A DNA stretch of 64,000 bases from the NCBI GenBank assembly GCA_963755435.1, contig CAVWJX010000002.1:124001-188000 (forward strand), given 5' to 3'. This document shows positions 34,452 to 42,612 of this stretch, piece after piece. How positions within the stretch are numbered: the stretch's first letter is position 1; every line of letters begins with the position of its first letter. The notes under the pieces are model-generated. The model had not been told where the DNA came from, did no database searches, and was given only the letters and a program-made list of their open reading frames with translations. The position numbers were made by a program, and so were the translations under genes. The DNA comes from AP-15 sp963755435. GTDB taxonomy: Bacteria; Pseudomonadota; Alphaproteobacteria; ATCC43930; CGMCC-115725.

Positions 34452-35624
34452 TCAGTCGGTGACGATCCGCGCCCCGGGATAGCCGCTGCTGACGACCCGC
34501 TGCAGCAAGCGATCCGCCTGTTGGACATTATTTACCGGGCCGAGCCGCACCCGATAAACCTGCACCCCGTTGATGGCAACGCCCATCACCCGGACCAGCC
34601 CCAGCTGGGCGATGCGGGCTTGCACCCGCCGCGCATTGTCGCGCCGCGAAAACGCGCCGGCCTGGACATAGAGTCGACCCGAAGGCCGGCTCGCAGCCGC
34701 GACACTCCAAGGCCCGGAACGTGCCGTTGTTCGGGCAGGGGTCGGCGGCGCGAGGGTGTTGCGCTCGGGTGCGGGCGCTGGCGGCCTGGGCAACGGTGCC
34801 GCTTCGGCGGGCGCGATCAGGTGAAATCCGGACAGCGCCGCATAGGCCCTGCCGGATCGTCGCGGCTCATCGCCGGCCCGCGGCGGGAGCGCGGCAGGCC
34901 CCATCGCCACCTGCGTCATCGACGGCAATGGCGACGGGCGGCGGCTGGCTCGCGGCGGCAGCGGGCGGGCCACGGTTCGAAGCGCGGTTTCGCGCCGCGT
35001 CCTCGCCGGCGCTGCGGCGGTTGCAGATGAAGCGGGCGGCAGCCCGACGGCAGCGGTCGCGGCAGCCGGGGCGGCATCGCCGAGCAGTACCCGGCCGCCG
35101 TTCCCCATGGCCTCCTCGGCGACCCTGATGCTCGCGTCCTTGACGATCTTGACTTCAACCGGCGCGGTGCCCCGGGCCTCGAAGCCGAGCAGCTGCGCCG
35201 CCCGGCGCGACACGTCGATCAGACGGCCGTCGACAAATGGCCCGCGGTCGTTGACCCGCAGCCGCAACGAGCGGCCGTTTTGCAGGTTGGTCACCTGGAC
35301 GATGCTCGGCATCGGCAGGGTGGTATTGGCCGCGGTCAGCCGGTTGAGATCGAAGATCTCGCCATTGGCGGTCAGCCGCCCGACAAACTCGCCGCCGTAC
35401 CACGAGGCGATTCCGGTTTTATCGTAGTCGTAATCGACCGTCGGATAATACCATACCCCCTTGATTTCGTAGGGCCGGCCTACCCGGTAGCTGCCCAGTC
35501 CATCGCCGGCGGCGAGGCTGCCGTAGGATGTGCCAAAGCGGCTCGAGGCGCAGCCGGCGAGCAGCAGGCCGATCAATACAATCGATGCGCCAAGCCGGGT
35601 GCGGCCGGCAGTATTGGTCGGCAT
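34452..35624 (-). CDS. rlpA: septal-ring lytic transglycosylase RlpA family lipoprotein
   Basis: A lipoprotein of 390 residues. The signal ends in LLAGC, so it is lipidated and probably held in the outer membrane. The double-psi beta-barrel domain is clear (GIASWYGGEFVGRLTANGE with its conserved motifs, then VQVTNLQNGRSLRLRVNDRG and GRLIDVSRRAAQLLGF). A long Pro/Ala/Arg linker leads to a C-terminal SPOR domain (LYVQAGAFSRRDNARRVQA). GGGGGGAACA precedes the ATG. It cleaves glycan lacking stem peptides at the septum in species where it has been tested. Confidence 0.93.
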   Translation of the reverse strand: MPTNTAGRTRLGASIVLIGLLLAGCASSRFGTSYGSLAAGDGLGSYRVGRPYEIKGVWYYPTVDYDYDKTGIASWYGGEFVGRLTANGEIFDLNRLTAANTTLPMPSIVQVTNLQNGRSLRLRVNDRGPFVDGRLIDVSRRAAQLLGFEARGTAPVEVKIVKDASIRVAEEAMGNGGRVLLGDAAPAAATAAVGLPPASSATAAAPARTRRETALRTVARPLPPRASRRPSPLPSMTQVAMGPAALPPRAGDEPRRSGRAYAALSGFHLIAPAEAAPLPRPPAPAPERNTLAPPTPARTTARSGPWSVAAASRPSGRLYVQAGAFSRRDNARRVQARIAQLGLVRVMGVAINGVQVYRVRLGPVNNVQQADRLLQRVVSSGYPGARIVTD

Positions 35625-35643
35625 TGTTCCCCCCGTCCGACGA

Positions 35644-36654
35644 TCAGCTGTGCTCGATCCGCTCCTGTCCCAGCATGCTGTCGGCGAGATACCCGACGGC
35701 ACTGGCAAAATAGGTGGATTTGTTCCACCGCATGATCGCGCGGAAATTGTCGTAGACCAGCAGCGCCGGCCCGCCGGCGCCGTCCGGCATGACCAGCGAA
35801 GCTTCGATCTGTGGAGCGGCGAGCGGCGTCGAATCGAGATTGCGGACCCCGAGCCGGCCCCATTCCCCGGTCAGCCTTCTGACATCGAGCCCGGTAAAGC
35901 GCACATCGAAATCGCGCGGCAGCAGCACCGCACGCCCCCAGGTCTCGCCGTTGCGCCAACCCAGATGCGCAATGAAATTGGCGATCGAGGCAAGAACATC
36001 GGCCCGGTTGGTCCAAATGTCGCGGCGTCCGTTGCCGTCGAAATCGACGGCGTAGCCGAGAAACGTCGACGGCATGAACTGGCATTGGCCCATGGCCCCG
36101 GCCCACGACCCGGTCATGTTCGCGGCCGCGATGTTGCCCTGGTCGATGATGCGCAAGGCCGAAATCAGCTCGCCGCGGAAATAGGGACCGCGCCGGCCGT
36201 CGAACGCGAGCGTGGCCAAGGACGAGACCACCATGTAATTGCCGGTGATCGCGCCAAAATCGCTTTCAAGGCCCCACAGCGCCACGATAAAGCGGGGCTC
36301 GACATCGTAGCGCCGCCAAACTTGGTCGAGCACGATCCGGTTGTCGAACAGCTGCCGGCGCGCATTCTCCTCCCGCTGCGGGGTGACCGTCTTCTGCAGG
36401 TATTGGGCAAAGGTCAGCACCTGCTCCGGCTGACGGCGATCGAGCTCGATGACATGAGGCAGGTATTCGGCATAGCGCAGCGACCCGTCGATCGTTGCGA
36501 GCCGAATGCCGCGGGCGGCGGCGTCACGCCGGACAGCATAAAGAAATGCCAGAAAGTCGTCCTCGCCCGCATGCGCCAACGGGCCGGCCAGCAGCGCTGA
36601 CGCCGCCATCGGCGCCGCGAACATCGTCCGCCGGCTGAAGCGACGAGCCGCCAT
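35644..36654 (-). CDS. lytic murein transglycosylase, MltB family
   Basis: A 336-residue exported muramidase-like enzyme that forms 1,6-anhydro-muropeptides. The catalytic Glu lies in ALWGLESDFG near residue 123; AGAMGQCQFMPSTFLGYAVD and DGNGRRDIWTN are further family signatures. The N-terminus AARRFSRRTMFAAPMAASAL has a twin-arginine-like motif before the hydrophobic core, so export by Tat rather than Sec is possible. It lacks a lipobox. GAGGGGGCTCCG precedes the ATG at 36654, favoured over an upstream frame start at 36813. It heads the peptidoglycan and tmk block. Confidence 0.92.
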   Translation of the reverse strand: MAARRFSRRTMFAAPMAASALLAGPLAHAGEDDFLAFLYAVRRDAAARGIRLATIDGSLRYAEYLPHVIELDRRQPEQVLTFAQYLQKTVTPQREENARRQLFDNRIVLDQVWRRYDVEPRFIVALWGLESDFGAITGNYMVVSSLATLAFDGRRGPYFRGELISALRIIDQGNIAAANMTGSWAGAMGQCQFMPSTFLGYAVDFDGNGRRDIWTNRADVLASIANFIAHLGWRNGETWGRAVLLPRDFDVRFTGLDVRRLTGEWGRLGVRNLDSTPLAAPQIEASLVMPDGAGGPALLVYDNFRAIMRWNKSTYFASAVGYLADSMLGQERIEHS

Positions 36655-36814
36655 CGGAGCCCCCTCGAATCCCGTGTTCCCCACCGGGTTCTTGCCACAA
36701 CCGGGCTGCATCATGCAATCCTCGGACGATCGCGAGAAGGATTCGTGGGTTTGGTCTTTCCCGGGAGTAAATTTCGGCCTGGTGCCCGGCGAATCGCCGG
36801 CCGAACGCGTCACC

Positions 36815-36843
36815 TTGACAAAACGCCGCAGCAGACGTACCCC
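36815..36843 (+). promoter_or_regulatory. possible promoter of the LigB/diiron cluster
   Basis: A perfect TTGACA at 36815-36820 lies about 60 bases upstream of the first gene of the cluster, in the divergent region with mltB. The -10 element about 17 bases on (TACCCC) is a poor match, so this may need an activator or not be a promoter. Confidence 0.25.
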
Positions 36844-36881
36844 AAAACTGTGCTCCGCGTGCCTTGGGAGGAAATAAAGAC

Positions 36882-37931
36882 ATGGGCGAGATTCTCGGAC
36901 TCGGCGTCACCCATTTTCCGCCGCTCTCGGGGACCGACGAGAGCATGGGCCGCATCCTCAAGCGGGTGCTCGACGACCCCGCCCTGCCCGAGCGCTATCG
37001 CCACCCCGACGGTTGGCCGGCGGCGATGCGCGAAGAATACGGCGCGGACCAGGGCTTATCGGCGGCGCGGCGGCACCGCGAAGCACTGCTTGCCGGGTTT
37101 CGAAATGCGCGCCGTGCGCTCGACGAGTTCACCCCCGACCTCGTCGTGATCTGGGGCGACGACCAGTACGAAAACTTCCGCGAAGACATCATCCCGCCGT
37201 TCTGCCTGCTCGCCTATGACGCGATGACGCCCAAGCCGTGGCAGTTCTACCGCGCGCCGAATGCCTGGGGTGAGCCCAACGACAAAGTGTTCGAATACAA
37301 GGGCAACCGCGAAGCCGCCAAGCATTTCGCCGGCAAGATGATCGAGACTGGGTTTGATTTGTCCTACGCCTATAAGCCGCTGCACCATCCGCTCGGCCAC
37401 GCGTTTCTGAACACGCTGCTGTTTTTGGATTACGACCGGCAGGGGTTCCCTTATCCGGTCCTGCCGTTCCAGGTCAATTGCTACGGCCGCCGGGTGATTG
37501 CCCAGCATGCCGGCGTGCGCAGCCTCAGCGAGCAGCCGGCCGAGGCCGATTTCGACCCGCCCTCCCCCGCTCCATCGCGCTGCTTCGACCTCGGCACCGC
37601 GTTTGCGCGGATCGTCGAGGACAGCCCCTACCGGGTGGCGCTGATCGCCTCGTCGAGCTGGTCGCATGCGTTTCTGACGCCGAAAAACTGGCTACTCTAT
37701 CCCGATGTCGTCGCCGACCGCGGGCTCTACGACGCGCTGGTCAAGAGCGATTACGCCACCTGGCGCGAGCGCCCGCTGAGTGCGGTCGAGGACAGCGGCC
37801 AGCAGGAAATCCTCAATTGGATGTGCCTGATGGGGGCGATGAGCGCGCTCGGCCGGCGGCCTTCCGAAACCTCGTTTATCGAGACCTGGATCTTCAACTC
37901 GAGCAAATGCTTCGCGGTTTACGAGCCGTGA
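36882..37931 (+). CDS. LigB-type class III extradiol dioxygenase family protein, copy 2
   Basis: A 349-residue paralogue of the gene at 23298-24350 and probably the first gene of an accessory operon. Shared blocks are EILGLGVTHFPPL, WGDDQYENFREDIIPPF, YKPLHHPLGHAFLNTL, NCYGRRV and ASSSWSHAFLTPKNW. In characterised LigB proteins two His and one Glu hold ferrous iron for ring cleavage; here several conserved His residues can serve, but I cannot assign them without a structure. GGGAGGAAATAAAGAC precedes the ATG at 36882. Downstream genes encode two diiron proteins and ferredoxins, unusual company for a simple extradiol dioxygenase. Confidence 0.82.
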   Translation: MGEILGLGVTHFPPLSGTDESMGRILKRVLDDPALPERYRHPDGWPAAMREEYGADQGLSAARRHREALLAGFRNARRALDEFTPDLVVIWGDDQYENFREDIIPPFCLLAYDAMTPKPWQFYRAPNAWGEPNDKVFEYKGNREAAKHFAGKMIETGFDLSYAYKPLHHPLGHAFLNTLLFLDYDRQGFPYPVLPFQVNCYGRRVIAQHAGVRSLSEQPAEADFDPPSPAPSRCFDLGTAFARIVEDSPYRVALIASSSWSHAFLTPKNWLLYPDVVADRGLYDALVKSDYATWRERPLSAVEDSGQQEILNWMCLMGAMSALGRRPSETSFIETWIFNSSKCFAVYEP

Positions 37932-37949
37932 GCCGGTAGAGGTCGGGCC

Positions 37950-38687
37950 GTGCCCGGCCTGCCTGGGCGCGAATTGGCGCAGGAGCTGATCGGCCGCAGC
38001 CGGGCCGAATGCCGCGCCAGCCCGTTCGAACCGGTAATCGCAGCGGCCGCGCATCAAGGGCTCGACGACGGCGCCGCCACCCGGCTGATCGGCCGGCTGT
38101 GGACGCTCGAGCGGATGTTTTATTACATCTACGGCGGCTGGGGCCAGGGACTGGAGATGAACGATTTTCCAGCCTCGGCCAAATACCTGTTCGCCAAGCA
38201 GATCGTCGACGAATCGACGCACGAGATGCTGTATCTCGATGCGCTGCTGCGGCGCGGCGCCGTCGCCACCCAGAATGAGGCGTTTCATCAGCCCTATGGC
38301 CGGTTCGCGCTCAATTCGGCGCTGGCCTATTATGTTTTTTCGCTGCGCAACCTTGCGACCTACCCGCATCCGATCCGCATTGCGGCGCTCAATCTCGGCC
38401 CCAAGATTATCGAGTTCGGCTGGATGGAGGGCTTGGCCGAGGCGACCGCCGACCCTGATCTCAAGGCCGTGTTCGAAAGCCAGGCGGTCGAGAACCGAAG
38501 CCATATCAACATGGGCCGGCGCATCGTCGAGGAGTTGATCCGAAAGCCAGTCGAGGCCGAATTGTGCCGCTGGGCCTGCGCTGTCGCCCGGCGCGACTAT
38601 GGCCGGTTTCTGCACGAGCTCGGCGATTTCGTGCTCGACCGCTCCACACCGGAGCCGCCGATGCCGCGGGTCCAGGTGATGGATTGA
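37950..38687 (+). CDS. ferritin-like diiron protein A of the cluster
   Basis: A 245-residue, mainly helical cytoplasmic protein with a ferritin-like pattern: Glu54 in WTLERMFYY, Glu88-x2-His91 in VDESTHEML, Glu155/Glu160 in KIIEFGWMEG, and Glu181 with His185 in VENRSHINMG. These would be the six ligands of a diiron centre on four helices, as in PaaA/PaaC-type and AurF-type oxygenases. I cannot name a family. It begins with GTG, preceded by AGAGGTCGGGCC, 18 bases after the LigB stop. A ferredoxin gene follows after 10 bases, suggesting that this supplies its electrons. Confidence 0.7.
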   Translation: MPGLPGRELAQELIGRSRAECRASPFEPVIAAAAHQGLDDGAATRLIGRLWTLERMFYYIYGGWGQGLEMNDFPASAKYLFAKQIVDESTHEMLYLDALLRRGAVATQNEAFHQPYGRFALNSALAYYVFSLRNLATYPHPIRIAALNLGPKIIEFGWMEGLAEATADPDLKAVFESQAVENRSHINMGRRIVEELIRKPVEAELCRWACAVARRDYGRFLHELGDFVLDRSTPEPPMPRVQVMD

Positions 38688-38697
38688 AGGGCCCGGC

Positions 38698-38952
38698 ATG
38701 GCGACGCTCAAGATCGATCACCAGCGCTGCACCGAATGCCGGATGTGCTACATCGTCTGCCGCGAGATCGACCTGAACGCGGTCTATGTGGCGCTGGAGC
38801 CGTTGCACCGGATCGAGATCGACATCGACAAATGCACCTATCCGGGGTGCACCGCGTGCCTGATGTATTGCCCGGCGGAAGGCTCGATCATCGAGGCCGA
38901 GACCGGCCGCTCGCTGGTCCCGCCGCCGGTCGAAGCCTGGCGCGAGCGGTGA
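38698..38952 (+). CDS. 2[4Fe-4S] ferredoxin-like protein 1
   Basis: An 84-residue iron-sulfur protein. The first cluster motif is C11-x2-C14-x2-C17-x3-C21 (CTECRMCYIVC). The second is C46-x4-C51-x2-C54-x3-C58 (CTYPGCTACLMYC), whose four-residue first gap is longer than normal. It is likely to pass electrons to the neighbouring diiron protein or LigB-type enzyme. AAGGGCCCGGC precedes the ATG. It is tightly linked to the upstream gene. Confidence 0.88.
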   Translation: MATLKIDHQRCTECRMCYIVCREIDLNAVYVALEPLHRIEIDIDKCTYPGCTACLMYCPAEGSIIEAETGRSLVPPPVEAWRER

Positions 38953-38977
38953 CGTGGTGAGCGAACGACCTCTCCAA

Positions 38978-39080
38978 CGTCATTCCGGGGCGCCGCGCGG
39001 CGGCGAACCCGGAACCCATTTTCCAGAGGCCTGTGTTCATGGGTTCCGGGCTCGACCCTTTGGGGCGCCCCGGAATGACG
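38978..39080. repeat. palindromic intergenic repeat, type B
   Basis: A 100-base inverted repeat: the outer arms are CGTCATTCCGGGGCGCC and GGGGCGCCCCGGAATGACG, the inner arms are CCCGGAACCCAT and ATGGGTTCCGGG. It sits inside the cluster between ferredoxin 1 and the second diiron gene, and could form a strong hairpin in the polycistronic RNA. Confidence 0.8.
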
Positions 39081-39098
39081 AGTAAGGGCGAGGCGCTA

Positions 39099-39818
39099 AT
39101 GCATCCGATCCTCGAAAAATTCTGCGATAAATGGGTGTGGCCGACGATGCCGGGGGCGCCGGGCGCGGAGTTCCGGCTGCGTCTGACCCGCGAGCAATGC
39201 CTGAAGGGCTGGGAGATTTCGCTCGACCGCACCTTGGCCGAGATCGAGCGCGAACTGGCCAGCAACGACGACGACTGGAAGAAGGAGCGTGCCCTGCGCG
39301 GTTATGCCGCCGAGGGCGTGCACATGTCGATCAAGCAGATGTCGGGCCAGCTGTTGTCGGTCGATATCGCCGACCAGGAGCGCTATATCGACCTGCAGCG
39401 GATGCGCGCGCGCCAGGTCTGGGACGAGTGCAAGCATTCGAAACTGCACGCCGACGTGTTGCTCGGCAAAGGCTGGATCAAGCACGAGCGCGAGCTCGAA
39501 GACATCGCCGCCGCCAATGCTCAGCCCTTGCCGGCCTATTTCGGCATGTCGATGATGTTCCCGCACATCCACCCATTGGCCCGTGCGGCGCAGAATTACT
39601 ACCAGGAGGCCAATGCCTGCATCGGCATCATGGCCTATCTCGACCGGGTCGCCGACCCCTTGGTGCGGCACGAGCACCTCTCGCAGCGCGACGAGGAGCT
39701 GATGCACTTCATGGAAGGCAAGTTCCAGATCGACTTCCTGTGCGCGACGCCAGAGACCCAGCAGCCAGTCGAGGAGGCGCTCGGATATCTGCTGCACCAG
39801 ATCGGCGGAATTCGATGA
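39099..39818 (+). CDS. ferritin-like diiron protein B of the cluster
   Basis: A 239-residue helical protein unrelated by eye to diiron protein A but with the same type of site: Glu72 (AEGVHMS), Glu110-x2-His113 (WDECKHSKLH), Glu170 (YYQEANA) and Glu200-x2-His203 (RDEELMHFMEG). Spacing of two ExxH motifs on separate helices is classic for ferritin-like oxygenases and ribonucleotide reductase R2-like proteins. The ATG at 39099 follows GGGCGAGGCGCTA; upstream in-frame sequence is repeat. It could be the oxygenase itself or a second subunit with protein A. A ferredoxin gene follows beyond another repeat. Confidence 0.75.
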   Translation: MHPILEKFCDKWVWPTMPGAPGAEFRLRLTREQCLKGWEISLDRTLAEIERELASNDDDWKKERALRGYAAEGVHMSIKQMSGQLLSVDIADQERYIDLQRMRARQVWDECKHSKLHADVLLGKGWIKHERELEDIAAANAQPLPAYFGMSMMFPHIHPLARAAQNYYQEANACIGIMAYLDRVADPLVRHEHLSQRDEELMHFMEGKFQIDFLCATPETQQPVEEALGYLLHQIGGIR

Positions 39819-39837
39819 CGGTTTGGCGAAAATCTCT

Positions 39838-39921
<84 letters not shown>

Positions 39922-39933
39922 GGGGCTACGCGA

Positions 39934-40134
39934 ATGAAGGTCCGCATCGACGACGCGATCTGCAATTCCTGCGGCTTGTGTCGCGAGGTATGCCCGGAAT
40001 CGGCAATCCGCCCGAGCCTGCTCGAGCCGCGCCACCTCTATGAGGTCCGGCCGCCCAAATGCACTGGCTGCGGCGATTGCCTCGACTATTGCCCCGCGCC
40101 CGGCGCTCTGGTGCAATACGCCGCCCCATCGTAG
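39934..40134 (+). CDS. 2[4Fe-4S] ferredoxin 2
   Basis: A 66-residue bacterial-type ferredoxin with two perfect cluster motifs: C10-x2-C13-x2-C16-x3-C20-P and C43-x2-C46-x2-C49-x3-C53-P. It probably serves the preceding diiron protein B as electron donor, mirroring the arrangement of protein A with ferredoxin 1. The ATG at 39934 is chosen because KVRIDDAICNSCGLC is a standard ferredoxin beginning. A degenerate copy of its C-terminal half lies 0.4 kb downstream. Confidence 0.92.
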   Translation: MKVRIDDAICNSCGLCREVCPESAIRPSLLEPRHLYEVRPPKCTGCGDCLDYCPAPGALVQYAAPS

Positions 40135-40149
40135 CAGCAGGCCCGAACT

Positions 40150-40455
40150 GTGTGGTTTGGCCTTCTTATCGTGTTACCAATTACAGCTATCGTTTGGCTC
40201 ATCGTTCGCTTATTTGGCACACGCCTCGATTTTGAAGGGCTGCACCAAAGCATTTATGCACTAATAATTGGGGCTTGGCTTCTTGCTATTTTTGCCTTCG
40301 TTGCTCACGCCGTGCTGTTGGAGATATGGTGGCATCTGTGGGTGTTGCTGATCCTTGTACCAGTTAGCGTCTCTTTATCGAGTATGGATGCTAGAGAAAT
40401 ACGAGCCCGTCTAAGGCTACGTAATGCCGCGAGAGATGGTGCAGCGCCGGAATGA
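40150..40455 (+). CDS. small membrane protein of unknown function
   Basis: A 101-residue product from a GTG start with three hydrophobic segments (about residues 2-22, 37-55 and 60-77) and a basic tail (AREIRARLRLRNAARD) likely to be cytoplasmic. No family is recognised. The DNA is visibly richer in A and T than its neighbours and is bracketed by ferredoxin 2 and a degenerate copy of that gene's 3' end, which suggests that this segment arrived with a duplication or insertion. The ribosome binding site is weak, so expression is uncertain. Confidence 0.5.
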   Translation: MWFGLLIVLPITAIVWLIVRLFGTRLDFEGLHQSIYALIIGAWLLAIFAFVAHAVLLEIWWHLWVLLILVPVSVSLSSMDAREIRARLRLRNAARDGAAPE

Positions 40456-40467
40456 TAATCGACAAAC

Positions 40468-40590
40468 AGCCGGCGGCGATCCGGCCGAAGCTCTTGGACC
40501 CGTTCAGCCGGCAAAATGCACTGGCTTCGGCGAGCGGCTGGGCTATTGCCCCGCGCCCGGCGCTCTGGTGGAATACGCGGCTTCGAAGCG
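40468..40590 (+). pseudogene. duplicated remnant of the ferredoxin 2 C-terminal half
   Basis: The bases from about 40468 resemble 40000-40131. Translated, it reads AKCTGFGERLGYCPAPGALV, against PKCTGCGDCLDYCPAPGALV in ferredoxin 2. Two of the four cluster cysteines are lost (to Phe and Arg), so it cannot hold the second cluster. There is no first-cluster half and no start. It is a decaying partial duplication immediately upstream of the amidohydrolase. Confidence 0.8.
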
Positions 40591-40693
40591 CTCACCCAGC
40601 CCACGGGCAGAGGAAGGGACCCGCGACAGCGGGAAGATGAGGAAGCGGCGGTCGGCGCGGCCGGATGCTGGGACTTCTCGGACGGAGACGGAA

Positions 40694-41875
40694 ATGGCGC
40701 GGAAATACAAACTGATGTCGAGCGACGGGCACCTCGAAGTGCCGCCCGAGCGCTGGGTGCACCGGGTGCCGCAGAAATACCGCGATCGCGCGCCGCATAC
40801 TGTGCATCTGCCCGACGGCGGCGACGCGTTGATGATCGAGGGCCAGCCGCTGTTGGAGGCGAATTTCCTCGACCTGCGTGCCGGCCGGGCCGAGGGCACC
40901 TGGCAGCCCTTTGGCCTCAAGGTCGCCGACGCCGCCGGCACCGGCTCGCCCGAGCAGCGCGTCAAGGAGCAGGACAAGGACGGTATGGACGCCGAGGTCT
41001 TGTTCGCCGCGATGGTGGCGGGGCCGGTGTTCTGGCGCAATATCAGCCATGATGAGGTCTACAAAGCGGTGATCCGCGGCTACAATGACTGGCTCGCCGA
41101 GGAATATTGCGCGGTTGCCCCCGACCGGCTGATCGGCATGGGCGTCATCCCGATCACCAATGTCGACGACGCGATCGCCGAGATGGCGCACTGCAAAAAG
41201 CTTGGCCTCAAGGGCATTCTGATGGGCGCCCTGCCCAGCGCCAAGGGTTACCCAACACCAGAGGACGACAAATTCTGGGCCGCCGCCGTTGACATGGACA
41301 TGCCGGTCACCGTGCACGTCCAGTTCTATCGCACCGGCGCGCGCGCCACCCAGCCGACCTTCAAGTATCCGAAAGAAGATCCGGTGATCATGAAGCGGCT
41401 GCGCCGGCCGTTTCTCGAATGGCTGTGCAATTTCGGGCTGGCGCCGTCGATCAGCATCGCGCAATTGGTTTTGGCCGGCGTCTTCGAGCGGCATCCCAAA
41501 TTGAAGGTGTTTTTCGCCGAGACCCGGCTCGGCTGGGTCCCGTTCTGGCTCGAGCACATGGATCTGTGGTACCAGCGCCATCTCGGCTGGGCCCAGGAAT
41601 ATCTCGGCTTCCGGCCGCTGAAGGAGCTGCCCAGCCACTATGTGCGCAACCACGTTTATTTCAGCGTGCAATACGAGCGCGTCGCGGTCGAGGAACGCCA
41701 GCATGTCGGCGTCGACCGGATCATGTTCGCCACCGATTTCCCGCATATCGAATGCGAGTGGCCGAACTCGCGTCCGCTGATCGACAAGATCTATGCCGAC
41801 ATCCCGGAAGCCGACAAGCGCCGGATCTGGGCCGACAATTGCGTCGAATTCTTCCACCTCGACCACGCGGCTTAA
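40694..41875 (+). CDS. amidohydrolase-2 family protein (ACMSD-like)
   Basis: A 393-residue TIM-barrel metal-dependent hydrolase or decarboxylase of the family of aminocarboxymuconate semialdehyde decarboxylase. Landmarks are SSDGHLEVPPERW (the first metal motif has Asp-x-His where ACMSD has His-x-His), PITNVDDAIAEMAHCKKLGLKG, a His in TVHVQFY, AETRLGWVPFWLEHMD and FATDFPHIECEWP with the conserved Asp. GGAGACGGAA precedes the ATG at 40694; the open frame before it is the ferredoxin relic. As the last gene of the cluster it would act on a ring-cleavage or oxygenation product. Confidence 0.87.
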   Translation: MARKYKLMSSDGHLEVPPERWVHRVPQKYRDRAPHTVHLPDGGDALMIEGQPLLEANFLDLRAGRAEGTWQPFGLKVADAAGTGSPEQRVKEQDKDGMDAEVLFAAMVAGPVFWRNISHDEVYKAVIRGYNDWLAEEYCAVAPDRLIGMGVIPITNVDDAIAEMAHCKKLGLKGILMGALPSAKGYPTPEDDKFWAAAVDMDMPVTVHVQFYRTGARATQPTFKYPKEDPVIMKRLRRPFLEWLCNFGLAPSISIAQLVLAGVFERHPKLKVFFAETRLGWVPFWLEHMDLWYQRHLGWAQEYLGFRPLKELPSHYVRNHVYFSVQYERVAVEERQHVGVDRIMFATDFPHIECEWPNSRPLIDKIYADIPEADKRRIWADNCVEFFHLDHAA

Positions 41876-41892
41876 GCGGCTCACCCCTCGAC

Positions 41893-41986
41893 GCCTTGGC
41901 CGGGCTTGTCCCGGCCATCCACGCCTTGCTGGGGTTCGTCTGCGGCGCTAAAGACGTGGATGCCCGGATCAAGTCCGGGCAAGGAG
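41893..41986. repeat. interspersed palindromic repeat, type A copy 2
   Basis: Same architecture as the element at 24532-24620: CCGGGCTTGTCCCGG, then TCCACGCCTT, an inner spacer, AAGACGTGGA and CCCGGATCAAGTCCGGG. It lies between the convergent ends of the amidohydrolase gene and scpB and may double as a bidirectional terminator. Confidence 0.75.
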
Positions 41987-42027
41987 AAAGCGGTGCGGCC
42001 GTCGCCTCGTAGAGCCCGCCAAGTACC

Positions 42028-42612
42028 TCAGAAGGCGCCGCCCGGCTCGCCGGCGTCGGTTCCATTTTCGCCGAGCACGGGCGGGGTGAGGTCGAGGAGA
42101 CCGGCGGCGCGTAATTCGTCGATGGCGGGGAGGTCGCGCAGGCTGTCGAGGCCGAAATGGGCGAGGAACTCCGGCGTCGTGACCCAGAGGAGCGGGCGGC
42201 CGGGGGTCGGGCGGCGGCCCTTGGGGCGGACCCAGCCGGCTTCCATCAAGGTGTCGATGATGCCCTTGCCGAGGCCGACCCCGCGGATCTCCTCGATCTC
42301 GGCTCGGGTCACCGGCTGGTGATAGGCGATGACGGCCAAGGTCTCGACCGCGGCGCGCGACAATTTGCGGGCGACCGGCCGCTCGATGCGCAGCGCCGGG
42401 GCGAGGTCGGGCGCGGTGCAAAACACCCAGCCGCCGGCGAGCCGCACCAGGTTGACGCCCCGCCCGGCGTAGTGCTCGGCAAGCTCGCCCAACAATCCGC
42501 CGAGATCAGCCGCCGCGCCGAGCCGCCGCGCCAGCATCTCCTCGCTCAACGGCTCGCCGGCGGCGAACAGCAATGCCTCGGCCAGCCGCAAATGCTGGGC
42601 GCGATTGCTCAA
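42028..42612 (-). CDS. scpB: segregation and condensation protein B
   Basis: A 194-residue winged-helix protein that partners ScpA and SMC in chromosome condensation. Typical text is LRLAEALLFAAGEPLSEEML at the start, LSRAAVETLAVIAYHQPVTRAEIEEIRGV mid-protein and RPLLWVTTPEFLAHFGL. Its ATG overlaps the scpA stop by four bases (ATGA). It is the last gene of nagZ-M50-scpA-scpB. Confidence 0.95.
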   Translation of the reverse strand: MSNRAQHLRLAEALLFAAGEPLSEEMLARRLGAAADLGGLLGELAEHYAGRGVNLVRLAGGWVFCTAPDLAPALRIERPVARKLSRAAVETLAVIAYHQPVTRAEIEEIRGVGLGKGIIDTLMEAGWVRPKGRRPTPGRPLLWVTTPEFLAHFGLDSLRDLPAIDELRAAGLLDLTPPVLGENGTDAGEPGGAF

